Source: Tulasnella sp. 424 (taxonomy: Eukaryota > Basidiomycota > Agaricomycetes > Cantharellales > Tulasnellaceae). From it: DNA of 64,000 nt. Shown here one piece after another: positions 45,470 to 57,665 of this stretch; the stretch's first letter is position 1, and the number at the start of each line of letters is the position of its first letter. The notes below the pieces were generated by a model. It saw only the letters and a program-made list of their open reading frames with translations. It was not told where the DNA came from and searched no databases. A program made the translations under genes and the position numbers. The stretch spans positions 1 through 64,000 of the forward strand of contig WSUB01000136.1 in the NCBI GenBank assembly GCA_019633425.1, written 5' to 3'.

Positions 45470-46541
45470 GATAGAGATGAGTGGACGCCAAGCTGGAGTT
45501 AGGGGAGGCTGAGGCAGGCAGATGTGTCGAGTTCGCTACGACCGAGCGTGTTTTTATACGGGAGAATCGTCGTCTATGACGTAGAGTGTAAAACCTGAGA
45601 CGGGGTTGTGAAAAAAAAAAAAAATCCTTCTCCACTCCGCCCATCTTCAAATGTCGGAAATGAATCGGAGGCGTCAATAGGGCCTTGAAGCCAGGGTTGA
45701 TCGAAGCCAGGAAGGACCTCATCCTCACGGTTTAGGGGCGGTCCGTAAAAGAAAAGACAACGGAGAGGGATGTCCGTGTTCAGAGAGGCTCGAACACGAC
45801 GTAACGGCGTACATGGCCTTAAGCTTGGTGCATTCGGATCTCACTGAAAACGGACCAGGAGTTTCCGTCGTTCACGTCCACTCTGGACTGGTGGTGGACA
45901 AATATTTGTTGTTGGTCACTGCTTCAACTTCGGCCCCGTGACATCGTATCCCTCTCCCTTTGCGAGCAGCCGGAGCAGCATTCTGCCATCTCACAACCTG
46001 CCCTATGTGTTTCCAGGAGCGAAGTTTTGAGTTTCAAATGGTATCAGAGACGTGTGGTGGAGTTGGGATCAGGGCACCCGGATGGAATCGAACAACGGGA
46101 AATTCTTCATCGTGGTAACGACCTCTTCAGTACAACGTCCAATTTCTTTCTCTTAGCGCATAACTTCCAGCTGCGCATGCGTTAAAATATCTCTTTCGCG
46201 TCAATAACCGCCCAACGATCGATCTCACGAGCCCGCGGCGATGCTAGCATTGCTGGCATCGCTGCAGTATCACCCGGAACAGCGAGCACCTTCCCGTCTG
46301 GCCACCTAATACTCCCCTTTGACCATCGACCCACTGCCGTAAGCTTTATTTATGAATGCGTCTGTGCTTAGGTAAGTGTTCTCTAGATTCGACCAGAGTG
46401 ATCTGAAGGTCCCTAGTTTGCCCTCTTTCGGCCACCCCCGATTTGGAAGGTGAAGGCCCTTCCAAGTAGGTATATCTACATCGCTAAATGATCTCTCACC
46501 TCGTTCACTCGACCAACGTTCCCCAGCAAATACTTTGCGAA
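45470..46541. other. Intergenic, about 1 kb
   Basis: Holds a run of 14 adenines near 45610 and no convincing ORF. Shared promoter space of two divergent genes. Confidence 0.45.
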
Positions 46542-47375
46542 ATGTCGAGAAGCGACGTTAAATCTACTGCCTTCCCCCATCACCCTCGCTATTACGATTC
46601 GGGGCATCTCACCTTCGCGGTCAGTTCGTTGCTATCTCTGCAGCTAGTGCCACATTCACACACGGCGATCTCAGGTCGATGGATATCTCTACCAACTTCC
46701 AGTCCGCCGCCTTAAGGAGTCCAAGTACTTCCAAGAGATGCTTGACGATGAGCACCTGGGTGGCTCTGGCGAAGGGAAGTCAGACGAGGACCCTATCGCA
46801 CTGGGCAGCATCACAACATTTGAGATGGAAAGTTTCGTTGACGTCCTAGACGCTCGGTATTAGCTTTTTTTCGTGACGGTGCGGCACCGAGATCTAACGG
46901 ACTACTCCACTGAAGGATTTTCGACAAGGAGGGAAAGCGGGAGTGGAAGCAACTGGCGGCAGCACTTCACCTGTCGACGATGTGGGAATTCGAGCAAGTC
47001 CGAGCAAGGTTGATCAAGGACATGTCTCTGATTATCGATAACGGCGGAATCGACCCCCTCGACCGGATTGAGGTGTCGATCCAATGTCGTGTCAGCGACT
47101 GGCTGTATCCCGCGTATCAGGAGTTATGTGATAGAACGGAACCGTTAACAACCGAAGAGGCAAAGCGCCTTGGCATGGATCGCCTGGCTGCCGTTTACCG
47201 GGTTCGCGATCGCCGACACGCGAACAATGCTTACCCGAATTCAAACCATTGTACTCGCTGCGGTAGGACTGGTTACATGTCTAACTACGTAGCTCCCACT
47301 CCCACTCTGGATCTTATTAAGATGGAGGACATTCTATCTTCCGTTGAAGGACCTCTTTCTTGTACGCCTACTTAG
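46542..47375 (+). CDS. BTB/POZ protein, Cys-pair subfamily (copy 3)
   Basis: Model join(46542..46619,46675..46856,46916..47375), 239 aa. Leader MSRSDVKSTAFPHHPRYYDS; BTB exon VDGYLYQLPVRRLKESKYFQ, FEMESFVDVLDAR; back half EWKQLAAALHLSTMWEFEQV, LDRIEVSIQCRVSDWLYPAY, ELCDRTEPLTTEEAKRLG. The tail carries H-C-T-R-C-G-R and ends near LDLIKMEDILSSVEGPL. An in-frame upstream ATG at 46488 is possible; the chosen start matches the leader length of relatives. Confidence 0.83.
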
Positions 47376-48131
47376 CGAATTCTTCCATTCTCGATTTATC
47401 GGTCTCATCGTGCACATCATATGAACGGGGAGCCGAGCCTCCTTCACCTATTTACAACGCCAAAGTTTTGAGCTCACCCGTTGATAGCTCCAGGTCGGCC
47501 AAAGCCAAACAAAAGAAGAAAGGTAAGCGGGCTAGAGCGTTTGCGTAACGAGAGGACATGGTGTGGACGCCGGCGTGCTTGCTGTAGGGTCTTTGTTAAA
47601 CCCATCTAAGTCTCGATCCCTGGGCTAGGGAGCTTGTTGGTCCCGTATTTACAGAGCGGGAACAGGTTGATAGCCACGTGGGATCACATGGTTTCTGTTC
47701 ACATTGACGATTTCAATTCCAACTAGGAGAGCATCCCTCCCTCTTTCTACACAACCTTCGAAGAAAGCTTAAGGCGGCATTGCTGTGCCTTCCCATCTAC
47801 CGCGGCATGAGAGACGGCAGGGAATGTATTTAGACGGATACTTTAAGTTCCGTCGGAGGAGGACCATTCAAACGTCAGGCACATAGAAGTGGCACTTCTC
47901 CCTTTGGGATAAGGACCATCGCCCCCAGCTCGGTGGTCCCAACCGCTTTCTCGGAGCTCGGTACGATTGGATGACGGCGGGGCTCCAAAACCGCTTGTTG
48001 TGTCGACATTCCCGATATGCAGTTTTTAGGGACCTTCCGAAGACGCAAGTACTCGGCGTGTATAACAGACCACCTTCTCCCCGGCGCACTTACTACGACT
48101 GATCCTCTTTCTCTCATATCAACAACACTCA
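47376..48131. other. Intergenic
   Basis: An open stretch 47360-47548 with a Lys-rich end is not supported by paralogues. Otherwise nothing seen. Confidence 0.4.
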
Positions 48132-48971
48132 ATGCTAATGTCCGATCCGACAGCTCTAGATTCGCTCACTGACCATCCGAATGGCTGGCCCCAAGCTGCG
48201 CCACACCCGCAGTACTGTGATCGAAGAGACCTCTTCCTCCTAGTGGGAACTTCACGTTTCGTCTGATGCGTCGGCTTACCGAATGACCTCTCCAGGTTGA
48301 CAGCACGGTATACTCCATCCCTCTACGACTGGCATCCCAGCACTTGGTTGACCTGACAAAGGCTGCCGACCCGAATAAGCCGTTGGGCGGGTCCCTCGAT
48401 GATCCCCTTCCCCTCAAGCAAGTGTCGAGACACGAGATGGAGAGCTTTTTGAAGGTGATGAATGCTAGGTTCGCCAAGGTCACCTGTCTGAGAGAACAGC
48501 TTTCTGAAGACTTACGTTTGCTTCTTCAGTTGGATTGATGGCAAACCAGGACTTGGTGGTGTTTCCTGGGCAAGGGCCCTGTACGCTGCAACAACGTTGG
48601 AATTCCAGCCCTGCCGAACACGTATCATCGCAGAACTGGAACACACGGTTCGCAAGCTAGATGCCCTCCCAATGTTCGAACTGGCTGTCAGATGTCAAGT
48701 GGGGGAGTGGAGATCTTGGGCCTTTCAAAAGCTCTGCGAGAGATCGGAGTCTCTCAACGCCGACGAAGGCCGGATATTAGGAGTTGAAATCACAATGACA
48801 ATATGCGGTATCCGCGAGAAGCTCGCTCGACGAGCAAGAAGCCCATGCCAAGGTATCGGTAGCGGTCCGAATTGGTGGCCGATGAAGAACGTGCTGGGAT
48901 GCACATGCGTTGCATGCTCCTATGTTCTGGCTCTGATCAAGGCGGAGAAACCTTTGACTCTTGATAACTAG
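48132..48971 (+). CDS. Divergent BTB/POZ protein
   Basis: Model join(48132..48242,48296..48468,48530..48971), 241 aa, same intron phases as the family. The BTB exon is shorter (173 bp; VDSTVYSIPLRLASQHLVDL, HEMESFLKVMNAR). In the back half, TLEFQPCRTRIIAELEHTVR replaces the usual WGFE helix; CQVGEWRSWAFQKLCERSES is recognisable. The tail has C-T-C-V-A-C and VLALIKAEKPLTLDN. Lower similarity to neighbours suggests an older or faster-evolving copy. Confidence 0.78.
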
Positions 48972-49380
48972 CTCTACGATATCGGTGTATATGCTTAATA
49001 CCCGTTGAGCGCGTGTGTAGACCAACTGTCAAAACCGTTTTTGTACCTGACGCAGAGATCCGAGAAGCCAAGGCACAGCGAACCTTGCTCTGCCACAGTG
49101 CATTGGTTAGAAGACTTGGCGACTAGAACGAACCTCGAGTACGTCGTTAACAATCTCGATTTGAGAAAAAGAGATCCTCCTGCCTCTTTCTCAGGAGACT
49201 GGGCGCTTCATTTTCGTTCACTCCATCCAGGTCCTCCTCTGGCTGAAGTTCATATCTGACGACTTGCCTTCCCAAGCTACTGAGCCAAGCCCATCGCTTC
49301 TAGATTTTCATCCTCGTTTGCAGTTCCGAGAATCACACCTCCGCCTCAGTCGGTGTGAGAGCTGCCTAATCCGACCTCAA
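48972..49380. other. Intergenic
   Basis: No coding signal noticed. Confidence 0.4.
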
Positions 49381-49566
49381 ATGACCAGTCATTCCGAGCC
49401 TTTTTGGCGATGTCAGCAATTACTTCCATCACATCACTTGAAGAAGTCGAAATATTTTAAAAAAATACTCGAGCCTGAGTATTTTAGAGACTCTGCCAAA
49501 GGAAGGGCGGACGCAACCCTGATGCTATTGGGCGGACTATTGAAATTCGACAGCGAGAATGGTAGA
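49381..49566 (+). pseudogene. Relic of a BTB core exon
   Basis: The plus frame reads QQLLPSHHLKKSKYFKKIL and later LLGGLLKFDSE, comparable to YQLPVRRLKESKYFQEML and LGSITTFEMES of the gene at 46542. The downstream exon is not found, and a poly-A tract interrupts the helix. Confidence 0.5.
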
Positions 49567-50939
49567 CGGGGGAACGATAATTGAGGAAGCCAAGGGGCTT
49601 GAACTGGAGCGAATAGCGGCCATATTACCTTATTCGCGATGGCCAATCGCCTCAAATTTTATTCTACTAGCCCTAAGGGGATTTTGAGATAGCCGCTTCA
49701 AACGTAGGGAAGGCTTGTACCCGAGAACACATAAGGCGTACGGGGAGAGCTCAAGCGAGCAACATTCCCTCTATGATTCTCTTGCCCTCAGACTCCCCTG
49801 CCAGTGATCAACCAAAAGAGATTAAATATTTCACAGCTTAGTATATGGTTACTTTAGATACTCGTGAGCCCAGAAAGAAACGAGTAACTGATGGAGTTTG
49901 AACAACAGAATTTCCTACGGGCGATAATGCCTGTTAATCAACCCTAATCCAAGATCGCTTCTTGCGACTGTTTCCCGGGTTCCCGATTCCCCCCTGCCTA
50001 ACCGCTTTGTGTAAGGCATCAATTTGTGTCAGGAATATAAGCACTTGCGTTTTTCTGTTACAAAATCTCAATCAAATCGTACACCTTCGACCAAATGCGG
50101 AAACTTGATGTGTTCGAAGCCCAAGTGGGCACGTCCTGCGCTGACATTCCCTAACCTCACCCAATAGGCCGAAAAGCCCCAGAAGTCTGCGAATATGGGT
50201 GCATTCACAACACTAACATAGTTTTTACAAGTTGTTCAAGTGTAACACATTGAGTGAATCAGTTGCCAGCACAGCCCAAGTTCCAGTGTCAGTCCGGCTC
50301 TGAAAGTGATATCGACTCAAAGACAAGGCCACTCACGGGCATAAAGTAACACCCTGCTTATAAGCTGCGACTCCTGCTGGTTATGCTGCCATGAGTGGGG
50401 TTGTATGGGTATGTAGGTTTTTGCTAACTGCATCCCTCTTTCTCTTTGCAACGCAGAGAATGGCGGGGAACACGACCACAGGGGAGCTACCTGGGGTGTA
50501 TTGGGTGGTTTCCCTCCACTAGGTGTAAAATCTTACAGAAACTGCGACTGACAAGCAAGATGAGTATGTTCTTTATGGGGTTCGGGGCTGGGCTGGTCGA
50601 AGTCGAAGTCGCGACGCGCGTTCACAGGGTTCGCTACTGCTTTCAGGGGAAGGCCTGGGAAAGGTTTAGCACCACCTCCACCTGGCCCTTCCCCAAGCCT
50701 TGGTAACGGAAGAACCTACGAGTGAGCTGACGTAGATAGGAAAGGAAGTATTACCGTAATATGTGTCTTAATCGACGGAGACGCAAGCATCTCATTCTAA
50801 ACCCAGAAAGAGCTCCACTCGTGTCCCAGTTCCTCCTTTAGGCCCTGACTGGAGCTACTAACCGTACTCGCAGAATTTAGGTATTGAATGTTATAAGAGT
50901 CTTGTAATATTGACCACATATCCTATCAATATCTATGGC
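49567..50939. other. Long gene-poor stretch
   Basis: About 1.4 kb without a recognisable gene. A plus ORF 50446-50706 shows no family resemblance. Confidence 0.4.
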
Positions 50940-51201
50940 TTAAATCTCGTAGAACCCGAAATCTTCCAATGCTTGCCGGGCGGCTTCATCTTTAGCCGCG
51001 GATTTCGTCCGTCCGACAGCGGTGAAAACGCAGTCGTTAACTTGAATTTTTCGATATGAGACGGAAGATACCCTTAGTAATCTTAGGAAACATACCTTTA
51101 ATGATGACAGTCCACGATGGTTGATGTCTTGGTCCGGTGGATACACAATCAACGGCGGAGAGGGTGATTCTTTTGGCCCTCGCCATGTTGTGGAGGCGCA
51201 T
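50940..51201 (-). CDS. Small stand-alone double-stranded RNA-binding domain protein
   Basis: Model complement(join(50940..51040,51096..51201)), 68 aa. The whole protein is one dsRBD: first helix MRLHNMARAKRITLSA, the STGPRHQPSWTVIIKVN strand region, and second helix TKSAAKDEAARQALEDFGF with the K-x2-A-K-x2-A-A signature. It binds A-form dsRNA without sequence specificity (family knowledge). Such tiny dsRBD proteins occur in mushrooms and could modulate RNAi or editing (inference). The next ATG (51186) would remove the first helix, so the upstream one is preferred. It is a single copy here with no paralogue. Confidence 0.75.
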
Positions 51202-53016
51202 AAAATATCAAGAATCGTCTAAAGAATATCCGATTAACGGCTATATAGATACTCCCAGCGCTGGCAGAGACATACCGGGAGCGTAACTCATGGGGGAGAG
51301 TGAGGTTGATGTGTGTAAAGAGATTGTCATTGTCAACTATAGCGCTTACATAATGCCACTCAAGTCACGTGAGGATGCCTGTCATGTAAGTAAGTCCTCA
51401 GGGTAAGCCAAGGGATACGTGGTTTACTGGCTGGTGTTCGTGGTATTGCAGAAATACCGCTCGACATTGCGATGCTTTGACGTTCAGCCGACGCGTTGCT
51501 TTTTTGACGGACAGCTAAAAGCTACTTTTCCATCGAGCACCGTTTCAAAATACCCGGGCAAGTATTTTTCGGGGATGTTTTGGGAGGACAAGGCAACAAG
51601 GTGGTGAGATGTGAGCGACGGAATCAATCGGGAACTTGCAAACTAGTCACGTGGCCTAACCCAAAACGCCCAACTTGTGCGACGTGCGTAACGATGCTAG
51701 CACGGCAAAGCCAGCTCCATTCGATAGTAGCCGGCTCTTAGTTGAAACTTCTCAAAATGGGCAGACCTATCCAATTGCTTCGTTTTCTAACTAGCGATCC
51801 GGGCAAGAGAAGATTGCGATTGTCGGCTTCATTCGAGAAATTGACTGCCATATCAACTCGTCAAGAGTCGGATTACTAGCCCCGCCTAACTCGACCTCCA
51901 GCCTGAGCTCAAACTGACCATACTCTGTCTCGCTTCTCCGAAGTACAGCCAACGACAACTACACCTCAGCCCGATCCGAGGGACTTGAAACGAAATCTTG
52001 GCTATCATCATTGGCAGACTCCTAAATTTGTAGTTTAGCAGAGGGTGAAGTGGAGGTATTGATCAGCGACTATTGCCCAAATGGATACCAGCTTCGCAGA
52101 CGTTCCTGTCCCATTTCACCTGTGCGCGCCCCAACCACAAGTTTTCTACCTGTAGAACATGAATAAAACATACCAACTGCTCTGAGACAGCGGGTTGGAC
52201 CTTTGATTTGGTTTGTCTAATGTGAGAGGAACTGTTGGCGCCGGGAGCATTTCACAGTTTCCCGCTGGCGGAAATGCTGATACTCTGACAGCTTTCGCTC
52301 ATTTTTCGATTCCTTTAAAAAGCGGCGAGGAGTCCAGGTTCTCGTAATGGGGGAAACAGTGCGAAAGGTCCAAGGGGAAAGTTGCGCACTCGCGCCCCAC
52401 AACCCTCTGCTCGCCACCCGGGCTTTCATGCTCCGTTTTCGACGAGGTGAAACCTGCAATCTCACTTTTCGCCGAAACTTTGCCAATTGAAAACTGGAGA
52501 AAGACCGTACAGCATCACTGTTTCCGCGAACGTTCCCCCAGCAAAAAAAAACTCAGATGGGGCCTGCGGGCATAGTCGGCCGAGGCTCTCTCACGGTTAG
52601 CTTCGTCCAAAGTCAAAGTGTCAGTGACCGACGAGGCGACTTCTCCTTCAACGAGAAACATAGCAAACGACTTGCCGACTCGACTTGCAAGGATCAACAA
52701 ATAATTCCTGGGGTCATCATCCTGAACGATATCGGGACTCGACAATATCCGTATTCGGAACCTTACGAGAAAGGGAAGCTTTCTGGTGCTTTCACGGTAG
52801 AATGTAGCCTTCGGGTCTCATGCACCTAGCGGGCCAATTCGATGCGGCAACAATATAGATGTCCTCGGTCTCGATGATTGAGTACATTTCTAATATGTAG
52901 GATCCGTGACCGCCTTCGGGAAAGGTTGAACAAAATCGAGTGACCGCCGGATAATTGCAACTATGAGCAGCGCCCGCTACATATGGAGAAGACACCCCAA
53001 TGCTCCATGTCCGGCT
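51202..53016. other. Gene-poor stretch of 1.8 kb
   Basis: Several short ORFs on both strands but none with recognisable domain or paralogue support. A minus ORF 52745-52515 has a charged composition only. Confidence 0.4.
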
Positions 53017-54215
53017 CTAAACCTGAGCTTCCAGCTACGGTAATATAGAGTAGATCATGAGGTTAATATCGTAAACAGTTCCGCCAGTGAATACGACCCT
53101 ACCTTCTCTAGGACCACAGATGCTGGGGGACGTTTGCTAGCATCCCCTTTCCAGCAATCACGTAGCAGGTCCCACAGTGGGTCGGTCGCGGGTAGCTCCA
53201 GATGATCATCGGGCTTAGGTATTTGGTCACTGAAAACGGCAATTATCGTTGCAGCCTGCTTCTTCTGCCAGAATGGTTGTTTGCCGCTCATTGCCTGCCA
53301 TTTGGGTACTGATTAAAGGCCAGTTCTACTTCGAAGGAAAGTATATGTTTGAAACATACGGCAAGTATAAGTCCGCCAAACGCAAAGACGTCGGTCTCTG
53401 GTGTCGCAGGGCCGTCTTCCAGAAGCTCCTTCGCTTGATACCCACTCGTTCCCCCAGTCTTGCCCGACGTTGTCAAACCGGTGTGCTGTCCCAGTCCTAC
53501 ATATACCTTTGAGATACCGAAGTCGCAGAGTGCCCCTTCTAGGGTGTCTTGGACAATGACGTTTTCCGGCTTGATGTCTCCGTGAACTATTTGTGGATCG
53601 AGGTTATGAAGGTGTACAAGAGCGCGCGCGGCGTCGCAGAGCTATCCAGACCCGCCAAGCATGGATGCGCGAGAGGGTGAGTCAGGAAGCTAGATAAATG
53701 AAAAGTTATCCATGGCTTACCAGCTTAATTTTCTGGCTACGCGTAATCTCTGGATGAGCTTTAATATATGCGGACAAATTCCCATTCTTGCACCACGGTG
53801 AAACGAGCATGGGGTCGTCGTTCACGATCTGGTAGCCAACGAAGGGTAATATATTCGGGTGCGCTGCCGTGGTCCAGATAACAGTCTCTCGTTTGATCCT
53901 CTGTCGGGTAATAAGAAGTCAAGAGGACTCAAAGTGCAGACAGAGTCATCTGGAGTTTACCGTTTTGAATCGATCATCGCCGACGTTCGCGCCTGGCAGC
54001 TTGACGCGTTTGATAGCTACACTCATCGGTTCATGCCCTGGGCGCGACCATATTCCTTTGAACACCTCCGCAAATCCTCCTTCTGCTAGCCTCTCCCCTT
54101 CTACCTCGAGGGTCCCAGGAAGCTCGGGCGGCAGTTGATAATCTAAGACTTGACGACCAGGCTGAACTAGCGAGTCAAGCTCCGAGTCAGGCTCTTGGTT
54201 TTGATTATGACTCAT
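53017..54215 (-). CDS. TKL-type protein kinase (copy 1)
   Basis: Model complement(join(53017..53034,53103..53294,53360..53641,53721..53900,53961..54215)), 308 aa, essentially one kinase domain. Motifs: VQPGRQVLD leader box shared with the other copies, glycine loop LAEGGFAEVFKG (43-54), VAIK lysine 69, HGDIKPEN with D167, DFG at 185, then SGYQAKELLE in the place of APE, and FAFGGLILA. The last exon is only 18 bp (LEAQV and stop). It is probably active; the atypical activation-segment end is shared by all copies. Cytoplasmic, substrate unknown. Confidence 0.85.
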
Positions 54216-54663
54216 TGAAAGTGATGACTATAGGATTGGTAGCTGGAAGCGGAGAAATGGCGCGTTGCCGGGGGGTTGCTTTAGGAAGAAGCAGACACGA
54301 GGCACGGCGCGCGAGGCACCTGAGTCACCGGCGGTTCAAACTTCAAACAATTCCGACACGCACACACTCCTGCTTTGCTGTGAGCGTTCGAAACCCTTAC
54401 CTGGAGGCTAAGCACCTATAGTATAAATTTCATTATCCGGAGACGCGCATGGAAAGCACTCAGGGAAGAAGAGTTACCTTGGGGAGGACGCATCCACCCA
54501 AACAATCCAGTCCAAATTCCAGAGCTCCAAATAATAGAGGCTACGAACCAAGCTTAAGCCCAGTGGAGTTTCACCTCTAATTCAAGCTACACGGAAGGGG
54601 GTTTTATGAGAATATGAACAGAATCTACGACAGCGATTGGTTGACTTGTTGCTAGACCATTGG
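54216..54663. other. Intergenic
   Basis: Promoter of kinase copy 1; no gene recognised. Confidence 0.45.
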
Positions 54664-55533
54664 TCATCCTGAGTCTGGGGAATAGCGATACGAGGTGTTA
54701 GGTGGAAGTCGAGTTTGTAAAAGGCTCGCGTGAGAACTCACGGCGAGTATCAGCATGCCAAACATGTCGACATCAACCGCGCCTGTTGCAGGGTCGATTT
54801 CCATGGAGTTCCTTCGCAGGGTGCTGGAAGGATCCACAACAAGTACTCGACGCCACCAAACCGCTATGCTTCCCATGTTCCAGAATAACTTTCGAGCTTC
54901 CAAATCGCGGAGCGCGTCTTCCGGTTTATCTTAGACGATAACGCTCTGGAGCTTGACACGACCACCGACAATCGGTGGAGGTCTGTGAGAATGAAGGAGG
55001 GCGAGACCGCGAGCAAAATCACAAAGCTATTACCGATCATCGAGACAGTTCTGCAAGAGTAAATGGCAGGGTATACTTGAGAGTGATTGAAAAACTTACC
55101 AACTTGCGTTTTTCGTTAGGTCTGAGGTTGTTGCGATTGTCAATGAATGTTGAAGGTTGCGGTTCTTACACCAAGGAGAAACAGCATAGGACCATCAACG
55201 ACGGTTTGGTATCCAATGAAAGGGAGGATATTGGGATGTGCCGCGGCTTGCTAGATGAACGTCTCCGTAGTCCATTCCAGCCATACGTTTTCCAACTTTG
55301 GTGACGATAACGGGGACTTGCGAGGGAGGTTCGTGTGGGAAGATCCGTGAACCAGGTTGATCGAGGGATTCTACTTTGGTGGTGAGTGATAAAGGGCAAG
55401 GTTGGTTGTGGGGCATCGGTTCCAGCTTCACCCATTCGGATCGCTTCTGGCTTTGGGGTTTTGCTGTGTGAAATTGGGTGCCTAGGGACTCAAACGACGG
55501 CATGTCAAAGTACGCGCGATAAGGGTGACTCAT
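54664..55533 (-). pseudogene. Decayed TKL-type kinase gene
   Basis: Kinase text can be followed across frames: ESLDQPGSRIFPHEPPSQVP (leader box), then AAAHPNILPFIGYQTVVDGP followed by stops and a shift, then FARGLALLHSH with PPPIVGGRVKLQSVIV where HGDIKPENVIV is expected, and finally VDVDMFGMLILAV. The catalytic Asp and DFG are lost. It lies between intact copies in the same orientation. Confidence 0.78.
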
Positions 55534-56275
55534 TCAGTAGTGAGCGACCAGTATCCTTGTTGCGCGACACCTTGCAATTGGTGGTCAACTGCTCTGGAAG
55601 ATGTTCCCATTAGGACAACCACGGATACCTCCCGTACGGATTTTCCAAGGTCTGGGAATGCCAAACCCGATTTAATCACCTATATTCCATTTTGAAGTAG
55701 TTTGTCCCTCGTTGTTGATCAGAAATGAACGAGGAGAGGAGAGATAGAATTCAGTGACCAATCTGGACATTTGTTGCTGTTTGCTTTGGAGCATCAACAT
55801 CGTTCCTTCCCCACCGAGCTCTTTCTGAGGTTTGCATGGCATGTGCAAAATGGGTTCTGTTGGGGAAGCCCGAGCGTGATCGGATTCCTTCGAGCTTGTG
55901 CCTACAATAGATTCATTATCACAGGGAACGTGATGGCGCAATTTGAGGTGAAATTGGTGTTATTCTGGGGACCGCAATCGGCGGGATTGCGCGTTGCCAG
56001 ATGGCACATGAAACACCTTCTATCTCTTTCCCTCTGCCAAGCTCACTTCTTCATCAAAGTCCAAATATTTAATAAACGATAGTGGTAGGTAAAACATTAC
56101 GTAACGTTGACATGGGAAAACGGCCTAGCCTTTATGTTAAGTCGACTATGACGTTCAACCAGGGTAATATACAGTTGCAGGCTCGACGATAGAGCGCGTA
56201 AACTTCGCTTACAGCGAGAAAGGGATAGAGCCATAAATCATTGAAGCGGTTTCTGGCGCGATATTGTGTTCTGTC
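55534..56275. other. Intergenic
   Basis: No gene recognised; a plus ORF at 55771-56082 has no support. Confidence 0.45.
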
Positions 56276-57665
56276 CTATAGTGGAGGGATTGCTGAAGCG
56301 GCTCGGGCTTCCAGCTCGCTTTGAAGCTAATTAAAGGCCGGGAGCAGGACGTTAACGACCTACGCCAGGTTGTGTGAAGCTCGTTGCGTACCTCTTGAAC
56401 GACAGTTTCGATGGTCGGTCGAGCTCCCGGATCCACGCTCCAACACTCGTTGAGCAGACCCCATAGGGAGTCAGCCTCCGGCAAACCAAGATGATCAGCC
56501 GGTTTAAGAGTTTCGCCCATACATATGGCAGTAATCTTCGCCGCGTCATTCTTTTTCCTCCAAAACGGATCTTGACCACTCATAGTCTGGCAGATGATGT
56601 AACGACAGAGCGTTGGTAGGTTAAACATGAACGGAGAAGAAAAGGACCTACAGCAAGAATTAGTCCTCCAAATGCGTATACATCTCCGGGTGTCGTCGGA
56701 GCACTACCCTCAAGGAGCTCCTTAGCTTGATATCCTGCAGTTCCCCCGGTCTTATTGCCTGTAGTTGTTAAGCCAGAAACTTTATCGAGACCGAGGAAGA
56801 TTCTAGACATTCCGAAATCGCATAGTGCAGCTTGTAGATTGTCCTGTACGACGACGTTGTCGAGCTTGATATCCCCATGAACGATAACAGGGGTCAGGGA
56901 ATGGAGGTGCACAAGCCCGCGTCCTGCATCGCAGAGCTATGGTAGAGGGGCCGAAGTGATCCCGGCACTTATTAGTTCAAGAGCACGAAGAGTAGCCCCG
57001 TACTTGCCAGTTCAATCTTCTCCGCATCTGTTAATCCCTCTTTCTTGGCGATATGCTGTCTAAGGCTACCGTACTTGCACCATGGTGACACTAGCCGAGG
57101 CAGTCCATCTACGACTTTATAACCAATGAACCGCAAGATGTTTGGATGATTAGCAGATTTCCATATAAATGCCTCCCTTTTGATTCTCTGTAGACCTGAA
57201 TAATGAGCAGCTCTATGGGCCTCTTTGCAAAGACAACGGTACGTACCCAGTCCAATTTACTCTTGTCATAAGTGCCAACATCTTTAATGCACTTGATAGC
57301 AACAACGTCCGAGGAACCGTCTGGCTTCTCCCAGACTCCAACGTAGACCTCAGCGAATTGTCCCCTACCCAGCAGTTCCCGTTTTTTAAGGGAACCACCG
57401 AGTTCTGGGGGCAGCTCTCTATTCAAAACCTGGCGACCAGGTTGGACAAGGGATTCAGCTTCGCTGTCGGATGGGGCCAGTGAGGGACCGTCGCCTGTCG
57501 GAGTGGGCTGTTGCAGACTCTGTGTCAGTACGTATTAACGAACTCTAAGAGTCCCGAGACCTGGGAAGATTCGAAACCTCCATCGGTTCCTTGCTTGGCT
57601 AAGTCCCCATCTTGGGCTGCAGTGTCTTCTACCTTGACCATTGGCGAACCTTGGGCTTCCGACAT
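56276..57665 (-). CDS. TKL-type protein kinase (copy 2), with GC-AG intron
   Basis: Model complement(join(56276..56326,56392..56586,56652..56936,57008..57187,57247..57519,57561..57665)), 362 aa. An acidic disordered leader of about 60 residues, then the SLVQPGRQVLN box, glycine loop GRGQFAEVYVG (86-96), VAIK lysine 111, HGDIKLDN with D208, DFG at 226, GYQAKELLEG, FGGLILA. The intron after DAEKIEL begins GCAAGT instead of GT, a GC-AG intron at a site that is GT in the neighbours. The first intron is short (41 bp). Highly similar to copies 1 and 3. Confidence 0.84.

Noticed and set aside
45600..45625. Poly-A run as evidence of a retrotransposed gene
   Set aside because: No intronless copy or target duplication beside it.
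47360..47548. Lys-rich plus ORF after BTB Cys-pair copy 3
   Set aside because: Not present in paralogues; the BTB gene has its own stop just inside its start.
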